From a bacterium (GTDB taxonomy: Bacteria > Vulcanimicrobiota > Vulcanimicrobiia > Vulcanimicrobiales > SCRA01), in NCBI GenBank assembly GCA_004298665.1, contig SCQY01000176.1, positions 1 through 50,100 of the forward strand: a stretch of DNA of 50,100 nucleotides, written 5' to 3'. The notes under the pieces were generated by a model, which saw only the letters and a program-made list of their open reading frames with translations, did no database searches and was not told where the DNA came from. Shown piece after piece: positions 50,027 through 50,100 of this stretch (positions are counted from its first letter, which is position 1; every line of letters starts with the position of its first letter). The translations under genes were made by a program, and so were the position numbers.

Positions 50027-50100
50027 CTCACCGCGCCGATCGAATGCCCTTGGATCACCCGGCCTTGTTTCCGAGGGGCTTGCCCAACCTCCTCACGGAG
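50027..50100. other. Upstream edge of the window
   Basis: The 74 bases before tamB hold short open frames that run in from beyond the window on the minus strand. One would end at 50014 inside tamB; another would end near 50057. Neither is long enough to identify. Confidence 0.2.

Noticed and set aside
50014..50100. C-terminal fragment of a gene upstream of tamB
   Set aside because: Only 28 codons are inside the window, another frame looks equally plausible, and neither resembles a known protein end.

Overview
The window is about 50 kb of GC-rich (roughly two thirds GC by eye), densely packed chromosomal DNA from a diderm bacterium. It encodes lipid A synthesis (LpxA, LpxB, LpxC, LpxD), LPS export (LptB, LptC, LptF), BamA, TamB and Skp-like chaperones. 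It also encodes a beta-barrel protein with an N-terminal SLH domain, a way of anchoring the outer membrane typical of Cyanobacteria, Deinococcota and Negativicutes. DUF3084 and an LpxB-related protein, which I associate mainly with cyanobacteria and Deinococcus-like diderms, point the same way. My best guess is a diderm Terrabacteria lineage such as Candidatus Eremiobacterota (WPS-2); this is inference from gene content, not a search. I see no mobile elements, CRISPR arrays, rRNA or tRNA genes, and no stretch over about 220 bases without a gene.

Layout. 1-1472: tail of a UbiA-family prenyltransferase coupled to a Tat-exported solute-binding protein. 1601-4162: an unknown exported protein and an SGNH-hydrolase lipoprotein, closed by a strong hairpin. 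4240-9395: a branched-chain-amino-acid-type (Liv) ABC transporter with a LivM-LivG fusion and a GlcG/HbpS-like protein, with its binding protein divergent. 9615-11488: RodA, a 46-residue 'ESFPASDPP' protein and a Dps-like ferritin. 11503-14454: minC, two tandem minD paralogues and minE. 14627-18097: M48 metalloprotease, DUF697 protein and an HxlR regulator. 18173-20636: dnaX-ybaB-recR. 20835-24162: RecQ helicase and a large secreted protein.

24148-50026: 22 consecutive minus-strand genes, most overlapping by 1-4 bases, in the order tamB, bamA, three Skp/OmpH-like genes, lpxD, lpxC, fabZ, lpxA, lpxB, a metallophosphoesterase, an lpxB-related gene, an O-antigen ligase/polymerase, lptC, lptB, lptF, DUF3084, a YqgF-like nuclease, SLH-porin, TPR protein and glycosyltransferase. 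It reads as one outer-membrane programme: lipid A is made and moved across the envelope, while barrel proteins are chaperoned and inserted.

The points most worth following are: (1) the metallophosphoesterase beside lpxB carries GNRE, like the GNRD that marks LpxH, where most relatives have GNHE, and could supply the missing LpxH/LpxI step; (2) four Skp-like modules in three adjacent genes, including a tandem fusion and a 440-residue coiled-coil version; (3) BamA has LSGY in place of the near-universal VRGY/F loop-6 motif; (4) tandem minD paralogues.
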